Below, in pieces: positions 1 to 16,440 of a stretch of DNA of 64,000 nucleotides. Position numbers and translations under genes: made by a program. The stretch comes from Marsupella aquatica (lineage: Eukaryota; Marchantiophyta), in NCBI GenBank assembly GCA_973895155.1, contig OZ316895.1, positions 23,498,001 to 23,562,000 of the forward strand. The letters are read 5' to 3'. The notes beneath the pieces are model-generated. The model had not been told where the DNA came from and searched no databases. It saw nothing but the letters and a program-made list of their open reading frames with translations. How positions within the stretch are numbered: position 1 is the stretch's first letter; every line of letters begins with the position of its first letter.

Positions 1-3000
1 TCTAAACATCACGAGTGTTTTATTATGGAGGATCATCTCCCATACACAGCAGGATTGGCATTTTAGGTGGGCCATGCTTCACTAATTGTTTCTTGCAATC
101 CCATCTTCAATGCTTGCCCAACAATCCTATATTGCAATGGAGTGTTGTTTTCAGAAGTTTGTTTTAACTGACAGGGTGAATTCTGTGACCTCTTGTGCAA
201 ATTGGCTCAATTCTAAAAAGCATGCTCGATGAGGTTCAAGGAAACCACTCTCATGGGGAATCAGCAAGTTAGGACATCCAGAAGTAATCAATCAATATAT
301 GCCTTATTACAATCTTTCTGTTATGGAAAACATTGATTTGTGCAAGCTGTTGCAACCTTTAAACTTCTACAGTAGCTACACTGTGCACCGCAATTAGTGA
401 TTATACGTTAGGGTGCACGATCGATACGTTACTGTATTAACAATTGCAAACCAAGTGAGCATTTGATCCAGGCCCAAAGTTGTTACTCCCCATTCCATAC
501 AAGTCCATGCACCAATCAGAAGTCAAAATCCCAGGCATTCCACCCTCAGATGGAGCCACTTATACCCATAGTTTACCCCTTCCAGGCCTTTATGCTACAC
601 AAGTTTGTGAAGTTCCGACTCTCTTTCACATGCAGATAGGATCTGTCTCCCTTCCAAGCCCTAACACCCATGAGATTTGGAACTCTGCATTTGGGCAAAG
701 AAATCAAGAACAAAAATGTCTATCTTACCCCCTAACGATTGGATTGCAGAAATAGTGCATCTCTAGTGTGCAAGAAAGATCTCTAACACTTAACAGGTAC
801 ATAGCTAATGCCTGTCAAAGCAAAATTGACAATGCTTCAAGTGTGAACTAATACGCTAAAGTTTAATATAAACAGGACAAGCAGGATATTTCAAACATGA
901 AAATCAGACAACTGAATTAACCAACTACAAAGAAATTAGAAGTACAAAATGAGACTCCAAATTAAAATCAACCACTCAATTGAAGCATAGAATAGTACTC
1001 ATCAACAGCAACCATACCTGGCCAGCTGTGTGTTGTTGTGTGGGAAAGTCTCACCTAGTGACCATCTACTACCCATCTACCTCAGTGCTAGCCGTTGACC
1101 TGGATGGCTGATTTATACCCTCTTTTAGGTCCAATTTAATGACTCTCGAGCTGTCATTTGAAGTTAGGGCACAAAGAAAGAGTGCACAATGAGCTTTTCC
1201 CTAACCCAAACCGGCCCTCAAACTACAAACAGCCTTCCACTTAACAAGGAGATCTGAGGGCAGGCACTCTCTGGCGCTTGTGAGGGTGGAATACAAGTCT
1301 AAGCTCCTATTATTGATGCTTCTTTCACTGGCGCATCACCAGTCCCTTTGACATGGGTCCCTGACATGGGTGATGAAGGTAGCAACCCCGTCCCTTCATT
1401 TCTTTAAATTTAATAGATCTCAACTGTACGAGCTAGATAAGACCTCCCCAGAATAATGACCAACTGAACTGTTTGATATGTATGGGATTGGCTAGATCCA
1501 ATAACTTGGCAAAATATGGATTTGATCTCAAATAATGAATCAATATTCCTCCTTTTCCTTTTGTACAAGTGAAGGTGGGAAACCTTGCCACCCTGATTGC
1601 TAGTAAAGCATGATGCTTGCTGTCTTTTTGACTCTGAAAGGGAATAAGTTGAAGAGTTGTTGTTTGATGAGGATTCATTTGGTCCCACAGGAATCCTCCC
1701 TTCCTGGTTCTTTTCCATGGGGATCTTTTAATCTTTTCGATGTTATTGCCAGGGGGTTCTTTTCATGTTGTCGTGTGTGGGCGACCACGCACACCACACA
1801 ATACAACCATGCGTAAAGTTTGACCTGGTGGCCTTAGTACAGTCAATCAAAGTAATCAATATATTTGGACAAATAATTCATGATTTTATCCTTGCGCTGT
1901 GTGCCCTTGTATTTCACTCGTCGGTTGTGAATAAAAGTTCTGATTTATCCAAAACATGCCGTGTACTTTTGTATGTGGTAAAGCACAAAGTAAATGAAGG
2001 CTGTCAAAGAAAGTACGAGAGCGAAAATATTTGCTCAATGGATGAATCAAAAAGGGAAATGGTAGGGTTGAGATGCAACAAGTCAAAACAACGGAAACAA
2101 AACTCTGGTGCTCAATTGACTTTAAAAAAACTATCGCCACCATATAGCATGTGAAAAAATCAACTAAGGGGACTTCATAAGCTTGGATGGATCTCCATCC
2201 AAACCTCTAAACTCACATGTGATCAATTCTCAAATCTGTTTGTGAAAGTAGATTTCTTTAAGTCTATATTTATATCATTAACATTGGTTACATTTTCCAC
2301 AGATCCCATACAATAATAATAATCTTACACCGTCTCCTCTTGGTAGTGCTTGTTGCCAAGGGGTGGTTTGGTGCAAAATCTAGGTGAAGTCCTTTACTTG
2401 AACCTCAACTTAGTTTTTTTAAGTTATGGTGATTTATTTGCCAAAATTAAGGGTCCAGATCTGGCCTTACATAGATCTAACGGTGGCGACTGTAGAGAAT
2501 ATTTGCTAACCAGAGGCTTCTCAGCTTGCCATGAGGGCCACCTGCTCAAAGAACAAAAAATTGTTAAACCCAGGATTCCAAAGGCAAGAAGAGCCCCAAT
2601 AAGGGGAGAAAAAACAAGGAACCAGCTATCCAAAAACCCCAAAAATCGCTTGCAAACAAAGCAAAAACAAAAGGAGGCCGAATTGATTCAAACTAACTAA
2701 TGGCCGTTAGATCTCTCAGGATTTTAGGATAACCGTCAGATTAATGAACGGCTTCCAGTTCAGGGCCGGGTTGAGAGATGTAACGGCCGTCAGATTAGCC
2801 TCAATTCGGCCCTCAACTCGAAGTCATTCTTGGGAGGTACCTTCATGCACCATCGGTACAAAACAAGGGCCGCGATGGGATGCTACTCTATGGGCCTATG
2901 GCCTATGGGTATGTAAGAAGGACCCCCATGGCCCCATGGAGGGGATCCAGGCTGTCTCGACTGGTTGCAAGGTCTCGTGGGGCCCAGTTGTCAGAGGAAG

Positions 3001-5300
3001 TGTCCCGTAGGCAGACCGACACGCGCTGTCTCATGCCATGCCATGGCGTTGCCCTGGCTGGGCATTGGACTGGAACTGGGACGACATTGTACCTTAGTGT
3101 TAACTTCGTTAGTGACTACATCTTTATTTTTTGAGTGATATTATTGATGGGACCCCAAAGGGTATTGCATTAGTTGATGGACCCCATGAGTGATACATAC
3201 CCTTGATAGACCTTAAATCAACGGTCCTAAAATTTCATGTCAGTTGAGTAACACTTCTCAGTTTAGGGGTCCATCTAGTACTCTCTCTTATTTTTCCCAG
3301 CCAAAAATTATCTTAACTGCTTCCACTCGTGTACATTTTAATTTTTCCAAGCCAAAAGGGGCGCTCAGTTTACATTGTCAGGTATACCCTAACATTTTGT
3401 TTATACCTGGCCAAAACATGCCCTCTCACACGAGCGGTAGAGATGCGAAGTTCAGAGACACGGACATGACACAAAGGCAACCATCTATGTCACAAAAAAC
3501 ACAAAATTGTAACCAGTATTGCTGGAGCACATTAAACAGTTTGTTAAGATTTCATTCTAATTGTTGAAGTCTACAAGCATTCCAGCCAACCTGTGACATT
3601 GTCCTGGCGTTGTCCAACACGTTAAATGGTACCACCAATGCAAAAGTGTATTCAATAAAAATTCAAGTAAAATTGTACACAGCAATGTTGGAGCACCTTT
3701 TTTAAGGTTGCTAAAATTTCATTTTAATTGTGTTAAAAAAGTCTGTTACAGTGGTGGACATCATCAGAAATTGATGCTTGGATGGACGCCAAGGTTTAAC
3801 TGTGCAACTCAGTGGACCTTGCGGATTTGAAACCTCGTTTGAAACCCAAAAGTGTGACCAGTTATACAAAAGAAATATACTGTTTAAGTTCACAGCAATG
3901 TTTTAAATGGTCTATTTGATTGCCCTTCCTAGTTCTTGGTTGAATGTTGTGCTCCATCCAGGCTTCTTTTCCATGTCATGGGATTTCCACTTTGGGGAAT
4001 TTTACTGAAAATGAAGTATGGGTCTATCTAAAGGTTAGCCAAAAGTTTGGTTAGAATTTTGCAACTAAGGTAGACTGCATACTATCACAGAGTATTCCTA
4101 ATTAGTCCCTTGATCAGTCCATCATGGTTGGTGGTTTGTATCTATGGTCCATGAGAACATCATTTTCTTAAAAAACATATATATCACTCTGCCAAGAACA
4201 AAAAGAGCCCAAAGGTAAGAGACCCAATAACAGGGCGAAAACAAGGGAAAGACAGTCCACAGGAAGACAAAAGACCCAAAAAGCCTGAGAGTCCTCACTA
4301 TGGCAAATGAACTAATGCCTACTCAACAGTAAACTGAAAAGCATGCAAACTAAGGAGTGAAAAACATACGAGGGTCATGAAAAGAAATTTGTAGAAAGAC
4401 CCTAATACCAGTAGCCTTCACCTTTGTGAAAGGACCAAATGTCCAATGGAGTAAAAAAAGAAAGATATATAGAGCCAAACACCAGAACTCAAAAGAGGAG
4501 GGCAAAAGTGACTCAAAAAACTGAGAAAGAGAAAAAGCTAGGAGAGAAAGATCCACCACTCCAATAATGTGATGAATGAATGGTCCACATCTAATGCAAG
4601 AGTGTGAAGAGCCCTCTCTTATGGAAAAATCCTAACCAATCTAAACAATAGAATATGCAATCATGCATATTTTCTCTCATGGTCTGTTAATGATTTACCA
4701 TTTTGGTAGGAGGCCTCCCTAGCTGTTGGATTACAGTGACATTCTCCCTTAGCCATGAGATGGACCTGAAGTCAGTGTTCGACTATCATGATTCTCCCTT
4801 AGCCATGAATACACCCATTTTTCTTCCAAGGAAATACACCCATTTTTATGCTTTGATTGCGCCCGGGCTTGTTGTGGTTAGAGACAACAATCATGATTGT
4901 CGAACACAGACTGTGAGGCCCGACCAGTCACGCCGGGACCATAAGAGGCCTCGATTTCACACTAAACACAATAACATTCAATGTGTCGTGAAGCCATTCG
5001 TTTTTCCTAGGTGTACCCTGTTGCAATGCTCCTAACTGCCTCCGGGACCTCCCGTGAGGTGCCAGTTTTTTATTATTATATGAGATGCCCTAATGTTAAC
5101 AACAATACACACTGGTATTGGGCTACCAAAGTACAATAAAATAAAATAGGCAAAGATTTCGAGTACAACAACTCCTATCCCCTCTTGCACGGCTGTCACC
5201 ATGGCTTGCAAGCGATGAGAAGATTACAGTACAGCAACAGCGGATGTGGGGCACCCACCTCAGAACACGAAGAGTACAGTAGGAACGAATTATTTATTTA
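1..5300. other. Intergenic, no gene recognised
   Basis: No open frame here resembles a known family; the open frames are short and mostly lack an ATG start. The stretch 2700-3120 is more GC-rich than its surroundings. A short motif ending in TTAGCCATGA occurs twice near 4745-4810. I see no RNA gene, clear terminal repeats or coding exons. Confidence 0.5.
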
Positions 5301-7731
5301 GTATCATTGTCATTGTCATTGAGGATCGCGGAAGCATCGGCACCAAAAGATTGCTGGCTGAGCTCTGATGCATCCTGCGTCAGCTGGACGTTTCATATAG
5401 AGCTGGTGATGGACAGTAGCAGTGCTTTTCGTCGCGGCCTGGACTAATAATCAATCAGTCACTCAGTCACCGCCCACCTTTTCAATCACTCAATCAGTCC
5501 TGCCCTGCTCTCTCATCAGCCGCGGATGCCACGGGCTCTCGATTCTCTCCACCCACGCTTTTTACAAATTGGAAAAGCGTCCATCACCGGCTCTGCTGAA
5601 TCGGAGGACGACGAGCTTCGGGGCCTTGTGCGCGGACGAGGAAGCCACTACTTCTGTCTGCCCGGGAAAGGATGTTTGTCCGACCCTCAATCGTCAACGT
5701 TCGTCCTCTGATGGGCTGTTGAGCATTTAATTTACCGCTTTACAACTGTACACTCCTCAGTGTTTTTTCTCTCAGGGGACGTGCATGTTGTGATAATCAC
5801 AGGCACACCTTCTCATTCCCGAGCTGGTGGGCTGGATTACTTGAGGCTCGTGCTCTGCAGTCTGGCTCTTTGCTGCTGAGAAGTTGGAGAAGTGGAGATC
5901 AACAGCTTAGGAGCCTGGCAATGTGGAGGAGGAGGAGGTGAATCACAGGGGGATGAGAGTGGACTGTGTACAACAATCAAGTGCTCGGTTGGCCCATCGA
6001 GATTGGTTTGAAACAGCTGGTGACGGTATGTGACTTGGAAAGCCCTGGATCTGATTGCTTGTTGCTGGTGTTGTAGTCTCGGTGGAGGAGGGGAGGAAGT
6101 TTTAGAGAAGAGTGGGGTCTTTGTGATTCAGGAAGTTGGGTGGGGCTCGTGGAGATCCCACCCAAAGTAGGATTGTGTTCTCTCTGCCATCGTGGGAGGG
6201 CGTTTTTGCATTCTCTTCGATTCGTGCCTGTTCTAGGTGAGTCTATGTGAGAGTGTGTAGTCGAGCTGCGGAAGCTGTGGACTCTGCAACGAAGTTCTAC
6301 GGGGGCCTTCGTTGTTGGCAGGGTGAGTGAGTGGAGATTTCCAAAGGGAGAGCAATCATATATGCTTTGATGTTTTAGGAAGGAGGTGAGCAATGGACTT
6401 CCGTCGTTCGTCCTTGGCTGGTCACACGGCTTGGATGCTACTGTAGTGGAAGATCAGTTTGTGCACTTGTAGTGCGGAGCATTGCATTGCGCCTGTCGTG
6501 CATAGATACGCACTGTACAAGAATGCTGTGGAGGGGCCTTCGGTCACTGCAAAGTGGGCCTCACGGTAGACCTTCACAGATTCGGGCCTCATCTCCGGCG
6601 TGTGCTTTCCTTGTGTCAGTGTAGACCCAGTTATTATTCGGCTAGTCGTCTCTGGGAAGACCACGTGGAGCTGTCAGCTCTTTCACTTTGTCCCGGATTC
6701 AGCTCTGAAATCCTGTTTGAGGACCGATGATGTCAATGTTATGATGACCTTTCGGTAACGCACCACCTTGAATTGCGACATTGCTAATCCTTTTTAACGA
6801 TAGCATATGTAACGCTCGAGGTGGTGTCATGGCCTATCGTTGTGATTGTGTCTGTCCTGGTTTGGTGCCCCTCCTACGGGAATTCGTAAGCCTTTTGATG
6901 GCCCGATATTGCACTGGTCCCGAAGGTGGACAGTGGGACTCTTCCCATGGACATCGGTAGACTGTAGATGTCCTGATGTTGGACTGTTTCCAAAAGGTGG
7001 ACAATGGGAGTCGATGGGTGAGGTTGGGAATGCCCACAGACCGTCCGTGGTCTAGTACTGGACCATGTCCGGAGGCGGTCAGTGAGAGGCCGGCTTACAG
7101 CTTATCACGGCCGCTACAAGAGAAGCAATGCTCACGTAGCCCACTCGATGCGGACTCGATGCCTGCACTTGTGGGTCTGTGATGAAGTGTGCTTTCAAGT
7201 TAATGGATGATCCACAGTCGTGACACCTGATGTGGATCTATGCAAATTTATTCGCGAAGTTGATAGCAACCTTGCAGAGTGTAGGAGGTGTATCGCACCC
7301 CATAGAGTTGTATGTTGAGAAGTGAAGTCCTGTGTAGCGTCCCTGGCGTCGTCCATGGAGCAGGTTATCTGCAAGGGCCCCTGTTCTTTTCCTCCCACAG
7401 TGTTGTGCAATTTCGACCTGTCTGGGGGAGAAGAGAATCCCCTACCTGGGTGCGGAGTTGGTTAGATTGCTCATCTGGGAAATGGTTAGTCGAAGTGTCA
7501 TTTCGCAGCTTCTCTCTACAAATGTCGCTTCATGGGTTGTGATCACTATCAGTTTTACCTTGTTTTTTGTTCAGACACCTGATCCGCAAAGATTGTCTGT
7601 TGGCAGGTCTGTCCATCTGGGGCTTGTGACTGCAACTTGCTGATCATAATGGTCAGCATTTGGGATCACTTTGGGGCTATCTAAAGAGAACGACACCACG
7701 TTTGCGGCTCAATTCTAGCAGAGGCCCAAGG
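5300..7731 (+). promoter_or_regulatory. Upstream region of the COBRA-like gene (promoter, possible 5' UTR)
   Basis: About 2.4 kb of mixed composition precedes the COBRA-like start codon and holds no recognisable coding exon. The open frames on both strands are short and have no family resemblance. A non-coding leader, possibly with a 5' UTR intron, is plausible, but I cannot place a transcription start. Confidence 0.3.
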
Positions 7732-9850
7732 ATGGCTCTTCTTCCCGGATCTCGCGGTCTTGTGGCTTTCACGGCCATATTGGTCCTTGCCTGTCTTCAA
7801 TTTACTGGTAGGTCACTCTTCTACTTTTGGCGGTCGTTGTTGTTTTAATTTTGCCGGGGATGTCTGCTGAGGGTGTTCAAAGAGTTTGCTTGTATTAATG
7901 GCAGCGGTTCTCCTCACGTGTAGGTGCGTACGACCCACTTGATCCTTTCGGAAACATCGCCGTGAAGTGGGATATCCTGAATTTTGATGCCGATGGTTAT
8001 GTGGTAAGTTATGTCCCTTCCAATCATGAGTTGTTTTCAATCCTCCAAAGGTCTTCATACTCAAATGCGAACATCCTGTGTGTGTCTAGGAAACCGATTA
8101 TCTCAGCATAGCGGCCTGCACAAATAGGAGTGTGCTCCCAATGCATGACTGTGACCCATTCCATCCTACCTGGTAATCTTAGCAGGAGTTTCCCCAAGTA
8201 ATTGCGAAATGGCTGTGCAGGTCATGGTCAGTATGTACAATACTCAGCAATTTCGAAGCATTGAAAAATACCATCTGGGGTGGACATGGGACAAGAACGA
8301 AGTGATATGGGCCATGCAAGGTGCGCAAGCAACTGAGCAGGGAGATTGCACATGGGTTGGTGCACCCTATCCCCACTCTTGCATTAAGACGCCTGATATC
8401 ATCGACCTGGTTCCCGGTGTCCCGTATCCACAACAGGTTGCGAATTGTTGCCGGAACGGAGTTATATCAGCACTTGCCCAGGACCCTGTGAATACAGTAT
8501 CATCTTTCCAAATGCAAGTGGGAAAGGCTGGTAACACCAATGTAACAGTCAAAATTCCAACTAAGCTGACTCTTCGTACACCTGGGCCTGGATACACCTG
8601 TAGCGATCTGAAGAAGGTTGCACCGACCAGATTCCCCCAGAACAATGGGCTAAGACACACTCAAGCAGCTCGTAAGTCCCAGTTTGTCACAATTTGAATG
8701 CCTCTACTGTTCGATTTGTTTGCTGTCAATTCATTCCTCAGGTTCTGACACGCACTTTCATATTGTGGCTCTATGCAGTTACTTGGAATGCGACCTGTAC
8801 ATACTCACAGTATTTGGCGCAAAAGGCTCCAACTTGCTGTGTATCGCTTTCTGCTTTCTACAGTTCGGACATTGTGAAATGCCCTGACTGTGCATGCAGC
8901 TGTAGTCCCAACGTCACAGGACCCGGAATACACTTACTTCCTGGATCTCAGCAGACGTGTATCTCCCCGTAAGTTGTCTGATCTCTTGGGAGTTCCTGCG
9001 TAGATTTGACTTTGTGAAGGCCTCAGGTTCAGTCGTGGGTGACATTGGAGTTGGCCAGAGATTTGACTAAGTTTTGAATGAATGTGTGATTCAGAAATAC
9101 CAATTACAAAAATCTTCCGCAACTGGAAAATGGAATTACAAACAACGGTGTTCTAGCCACCCCTCCTTCGCTCTACTGCACAAATGATATGTGCCCTGTC
9201 AAGATTCATTGGCACATCAAAGAAAATTACGTCAACTATTGGAGAGCCAAAGTGACGATTACGAATCGAAATTTTCGAAAGAATTACAGTGACTGGAATA
9301 TCGTTGTCCAGCATGAGAACTTTGTCAATTTCACGGAGGCATTCAGCTTCACGCACCAGGCGCTGACTCCTTACGGCGATGTTGTTAGTAAGTATCTAGA
9401 CTACTTCACGGTGCCTTGATTTGGTCTGCTTCGTTGTCAAATGTCGCAACCTCTTTGTCATGTCCTGTCCTGTCCTGTCCTGTCCTGTCCTGTCCTGTCC
9501 TGTCCTGTCCTCTTTACCTGAAACTCAGCTCAATTTCTTATGATGTGCTATCTATCACAGATGATACCGCCATGTTCTGGGGAGTCCAATACTACAATCA
9601 GATGCTGCTGCAGGCCGGGCCAGAGGGCAATGTTCAGTCGGAGTTGTTGTTCGCCAAGGATTCAAAGTTTACGTGGAGTAATGGATGGGGATTTCCTACT
9701 CGAGTCTACTTCAATGGAGACGACTGCGTCCTCCCTGATTCTCAATCTTATCCACAGTTGCCTAATGATGGTTACAAGGCGCGAGTTGGGCTGTCTGCGG
9801 CGTTGTCACTACTACTGGCTATGGTGTTGACAATCTGCCTGTCCCTTTAG
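7732..9850 (+). CDS. COBL: COBRA-like GPI-anchored cell-wall protein
   Basis: Six exons join in phase: 7732-7807, 7924-8003, 8221-8671, 8779-8968, 9095-9387 and 9561-9850, giving 459 residues and a TAG stop. Every intron is GT-AG. Residues 1-25 form a hydrophobic signal peptide. The COBRA domain follows, with conserved blocks AYDPLDPFGNI, LGWTW, GAQATEQGDC, a CCVS motif near residue 217 and the Cys-rich block CPDCACSC. The last 23 residues are hydrophobic, as expected for a GPI-attachment signal. In this family such proteins sit on the outer face of the plasma membrane and guide cellulose microfibril deposition; the role here is inferred from the family. Length matches the COBRA/COBL4 class (about 430-460 residues). 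The ATG was chosen because it opens the signal peptide. Intron 5 holds a pentanucleotide microsatellite. Confidence 0.95.
9461..9510 (+). repeat. (TGTCC)10 microsatellite in COBRA-like intron 5
   Basis: Ten uninterrupted copies of TGTCC lie inside the last intron of the COBRA-like gene. Read through, they would encode a Ser-Cys-Pro-Val-Leu type repeat, but flanking splice sites place them in the intron. Confidence 0.95.
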
Positions 9851-12800
9851 TTGAGAAGCCTTCGATTAAAATTGTACCGACAATATCATCTCTTCCTTCA
9901 ATGTAAAGAAGCCTTTGTACAGGAACATGAAGAGTACCTATCTGGTGACGTTTGTGAGTACCCAATTATTCGTAGTGACATGTCCAATCTTCAAATCAGG
10001 AACATCGTTTATGTCAGAATATTTTGAAAGTTTTCAACTTCATCGTCTGGAGTACATCCAGCAGGTTCGTATTCCAGAGTTCCAAGCTGCCTCGACTGAG
10101 CCCTCTTTGGTTTCTTACTAAGCCAACACAGCCCCCTGCACTGTGGTGCCAGTTCAACGCTCCAAGAACAGCTCCAAGAACAGTTTTGTTGCAAGTAATG
10201 ATGGACCCTGCAGGAAAACGCGATGGAGTCGGATGTACGAAACTGGGATTAGGGTCTATGTAAACGATATTCATAGAGAAATATATGATTCCCGTGCCGC
10301 CACGGTTGGAGGGTCAGGAGGAGAGAAGGTTTGGGGAAGCTTGAAGTTGACTACGTATGAGCTCTATTACTTGCGCTGGGATAGTGGCCTGGTTCCTAAA
10401 CATGCCTGACAGTCTAGTTTAGTAGTACTTTTAGACGAGCATATGGCCTGATCATGAAGGAGTGCCTCTTCACTTTCGAATAAGGGCAATTAAGTAAAGC
10501 CCTATCCCATTAAAGGTACATGTAACAAAGGTTGTTCGATCACTAATACATGACTTTCCAGTTACCAGAAGAAGTCTTTTGCCCAAGGCTGTGCTAGCAC
10601 GTGCTACCAGGGTGGACAGGGAACATATTGCAGAGTCTTTTTTCACTGCACTATTTTCGGATCCTTTCTGCGTTCTACAAATGCAACGAGCTCCACTTGA
10701 TCGATTTGCTCAAGTGGTTTCATTTCGTTACAATGTTCCTTGAGGCTGATAGATAGTGGACTATGAATTGCATGATCAGTATTGTTCGAACTAAAGTGAT
10801 CTCCTCTTGCCTTTGGCCTTTATTGTGTCACGCTAACCCGTGTTTGACCAGTGTGGGACAAGCTTTGGGCAATTCGGTCCCCACCTGAAGGCCAAAAGTA
10901 ATTTGCTAGTACCAGGGATGACAAATTCCGGATAGGGAAAGGTGTAAGAGTCAATCATTTGATGGTCTTGCGCTAAGAAAATTGTTTTTCCTCCTCGTGG
11001 TGCGTTCATGATTTGCAGAGTGGGCAGCATAGAAGTGGGGTTAACATGTCGTGGAGCTTCACAGTCTGGAATTTGGGTAATTGATGTCCCGGTACTCTTT
11101 GAAAAATAGCCCTTGAATGCAAACATATTCCTTGATTTTGGTGCAATCGATCTCCCTTTAGTCACCCTCATTCCTTATTTAGGCACCGTGGAATTTGTTC
11201 CTTGATTCAGGTTCTCAATGGAATGCTTTCCTCGATTCACGAAGCCCTCTGATCTCCATTGTGCTCTGGTCACGGTATATCTCCCCAGAGCAAATTTGTA
11301 TTTGAGCAGCCTGGTAGAACAGAATGCTTTAGGGAAGAGAGATACCTACAGGAATGAATGTCAAGCACGGAAGAGAGCCTAGATGAAGTCCACAAATTAT
11401 TTGGTGCTCACATGTATGACCTGCACAAACGAACCAGAATGCACAAAGGATCTATGTGACCCACAATGTCGTTAGTGATCGATGTACCTGTCTGTGTGAT
11501 GATTACGCTTGATCCACATTAGGTTCATAGTAGAATTGTACTTAGCACGTACAGAAAACAGGAGATCTACAAAGCTCGCACAGTAGGCGTATCATTACCT
11601 GACTACCAAGTTATACGAGAATGAAAGACAATGATGGGCTGAATAAATCTGCCTCGCAGAACAGATCTTTAAATAAATTATAGTCTTGACCTAAAATTCT
11701 CATCAGCACCTCTCGTTTACTGGTTCGATTATAGGGGCTCCATCAATCACTCACCAACTTGTGTGATTCATGTTTGCTTATTGTAAAGTAAGTGTTTTAC
11801 TCCTTGGGGCAGTACAGTAAATGTGGAGTTGCCACTAATATACGATTGGCGCTCGTTGTGTGTAAAGCATTTGACCCAACCTAACTACTTTACGAGTTTT
11901 CCCAGCGATGACCCCGATTGTATCCTCACATCTGAATCGCCCCAAAAGGGTTTGCAAGATTTGGGTAAAGAGATAGGCTGAAGGACCCAAGGTAGTTTTG
12001 CAAGAGTTGATATATCTTTTTCGCATATTCCATAACTTCTCAAGCGCAGAGTACCAATCAGTTACAATTTCTCACGTTTCTTGTGTCCCACAAAGCGTTT
12101 TTCCATGAAATTTAGGTGAATTTCATTCTTGACCTGACTGACAGGATCACAACGAAGTCCTCCCGAACACTTAAAACCCCATGAGTAAAATCTTCACAGG
12201 CAACTGAGACAGCAAAAAGAGATCTCTACAGCCATAATTCCCGCAAGATGTCCAAAGTTCCTTTCAGTCAGACCCATCTTTGCGTATCTACCCATCCTCG
12301 TTGGCTCAGTCGAATCTTCTTTCCGAGATTAGCGGTAGTCGTTCCGTTCGTTTAGACCGCTTTTAGACCGGGGAAAACACTGTTCTATCTTTGATTGCAT
12401 TTCAGATTGGATAACGGGTCGATTGCAATGCCAGGTGCAAGATGCTGCGGACGTTCGTGAAGTGTGAGGATAGGTACGTAACGACGACCACTGAAGACTA
12501 ACCCTACAAATGATAAAGGGTGAAGATCTACGTCAAAGTCGGCGCAAATTCCGTGAATAAAGCTCAGGCTAAATGGACTTTTTGTGCATTATCCAAGGGC
12601 AGATGAGAACTACTACATACGGGAAGAGAGTCACAGCCACTTCCTGGCTGCACGAGAAAATCGGTCCCCAAAAATTTTCACTGCAGCTGTCTTCTCGAGA
12701 ATGACATGAGTTCGTAATTGAATTCTCCGAATTCGGAATTCATTGCCGGTAGGAAGATAAGTTCAGACATGTCACTAAACAACGTTTTTCAAAAACAACA

Positions 12801-13322
12801 GCTCCGTGTAAATCCACATAAAACAGTCCGCATCATCCTTGTCATACAGGTGCAATAAATGCGAAGTCAGGCACTCGGTTACTTTATCAGACCAAGACAA
12901 ATTGCTGCTTGTGCATCGCCAATGTTCATGACATCCAATAAAGGTCGTTCCGTCAAACTAGAATACTCACCTCCGTTACAAAACAGTACATTGTCAATTA
13001 TTCCACATACGTGAATGAATGGATTGCTACATTGGTAGTTTGAGAGTGTACGAGGCACATATTCAAACACTGATAATCTGTATTCAAACAAGTGCAACTC
13101 ACAAAAAATTGACAATCAGTGCTGGAGAGATTTTCCACCGACCAAGACCTATAGTACGATCAGAATCGCAATGTCCCACTTGTTCTCTTGCGCATCCAAT
13201 ATGAATGAATTCATAAACAAAAATTTATGTTGCGGCTGATGCCACGATGTGGGTTGAGCTTCTTGGAGAAGCATTACTGACAAGGCCCATTTTTTTTTCT
13301 GTGAAGAAGGCACTGAAGCTTA
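9851..13322. other. Intergenic between COBRA-like and GAPA
   Basis: The first few hundred bases would be the 3' UTR of the COBRA-like gene and the last few hundred the 3' UTR of GAPA, which runs the other way; the two genes are convergent. Open frames between them are short and without family resemblance. I see nothing else. Confidence 0.5.
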
Positions 13323-15375
<2,053 letters not shown>

Positions 15376-15835
15376 GGCTGCTCTGTACAATCGTCGGGAG
15401 TCCGAACTCGAAGAGGGGAAGGAGGAACAATCAATGCACACACCAGCAGCTCTGAAACACCAGCTCCTGTCGTCTCAGTTCTGGGCGCAAATTCCCGCTA
15501 CCCAGATTTCACCTTGTTCACAATCGGCCGATGGACTAGAGTGGAAGAGATTGTGCAGTGAAAGAAGAAGGGCGGAGGAGAGCAAATCCGCAATCCCGCA
15601 GTGCGATGGAGGCGAAGCAGATCAGATAAGGGACGACTACTTTACAAACTCGAATGAATGAGAGGCCACCGGACTCTATCTGACCCAGTTCCTCTGGGCC
15701 GTCGGATCCCCGAACCTGTGGTCCTGCTTGCTCGAAATCCTCCTCCACAAACCTCCGGATTCCTTCTCCTTGCTCTTGCCCCTCCCCTTCTTTTGCTTTC
15801 TTCTGCCCGCGTGGCAGGAGCCCACTGCCCCATTC

Positions 15836-16440
15836 GGGTACCTTAGTAAGGAAGCGCAACAATAAATAAATAAATTATTATTAACATGTAAGGAAGCGCA
15901 ACAATAAATAAATAAACTATTATTCAACATTTTGTACCTGTTGACATGTTGACAGAATCTGTCAAGACAACATACTGGAGTGCTTGTGAAAATTGGGTAC
16001 CTTAGTAAGGAAGCGCAACAATAAATAAATAAACTACTATTAACATGCAAGGAAGTGAAACAATAAATAAATAAAATATTATTAACTTGTGAGGAAGCGC
16101 AACAATAAATAAAAAATAAGCTACAACAAAACTACAAAGAAAGAGTCCCAAACAGGGGTTTAGCACAAGAATCACGTACAAGTGGATCGAAAGGTGAGCA
16201 TGCCCCAATTCGGGTATCTTAGAAAGGAAGCGCAACAATAAATAATAAATAAACTATTAATAACATGTAAGGAAGTCGCAACAATTAATAAATAAACTAA
16301 TAGTCAACATTTTGTACCTGCTGACATGTTGACAGAATCTCTCAAGACATTCTGGAGTGCTTTGTGAAAACTGGGTACCTTAGTAAGGAAGCGCAACAAT
16401 AAAGAAATAAACTATTATTAACATTTTGTGCATGTTGACA
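15836..16440. repeat. Tandem repeat block upstream of GAPA
   Basis: A motif of the form AAGGAAGCGCAACAATAAAT recurs about eight times (near 15849, 15892, 16009, 16049, 16091, 16226, 16269 and 16386). A longer unit contains GGTACCTTAGTAAGGAAGCG, a TTAACATGTAAGG spacer, a TTGACAGAATCT segment and GGAGTGCTTGTGAAA. It recurs near 15836, 15995, 16211 and 16374 with gains and losses of its parts. The minus-strand open frames here are only translations of the repeat. Confidence 0.85.

Noticed and set aside
5422-5730. Open frames of 60-140 codons between 5.4 and 7.7 kb on both strands
   Set aside because: Low-complexity or Ser/Pro-rich composition, no family resemblance and overlapping one another; probably non-coding upstream sequence.
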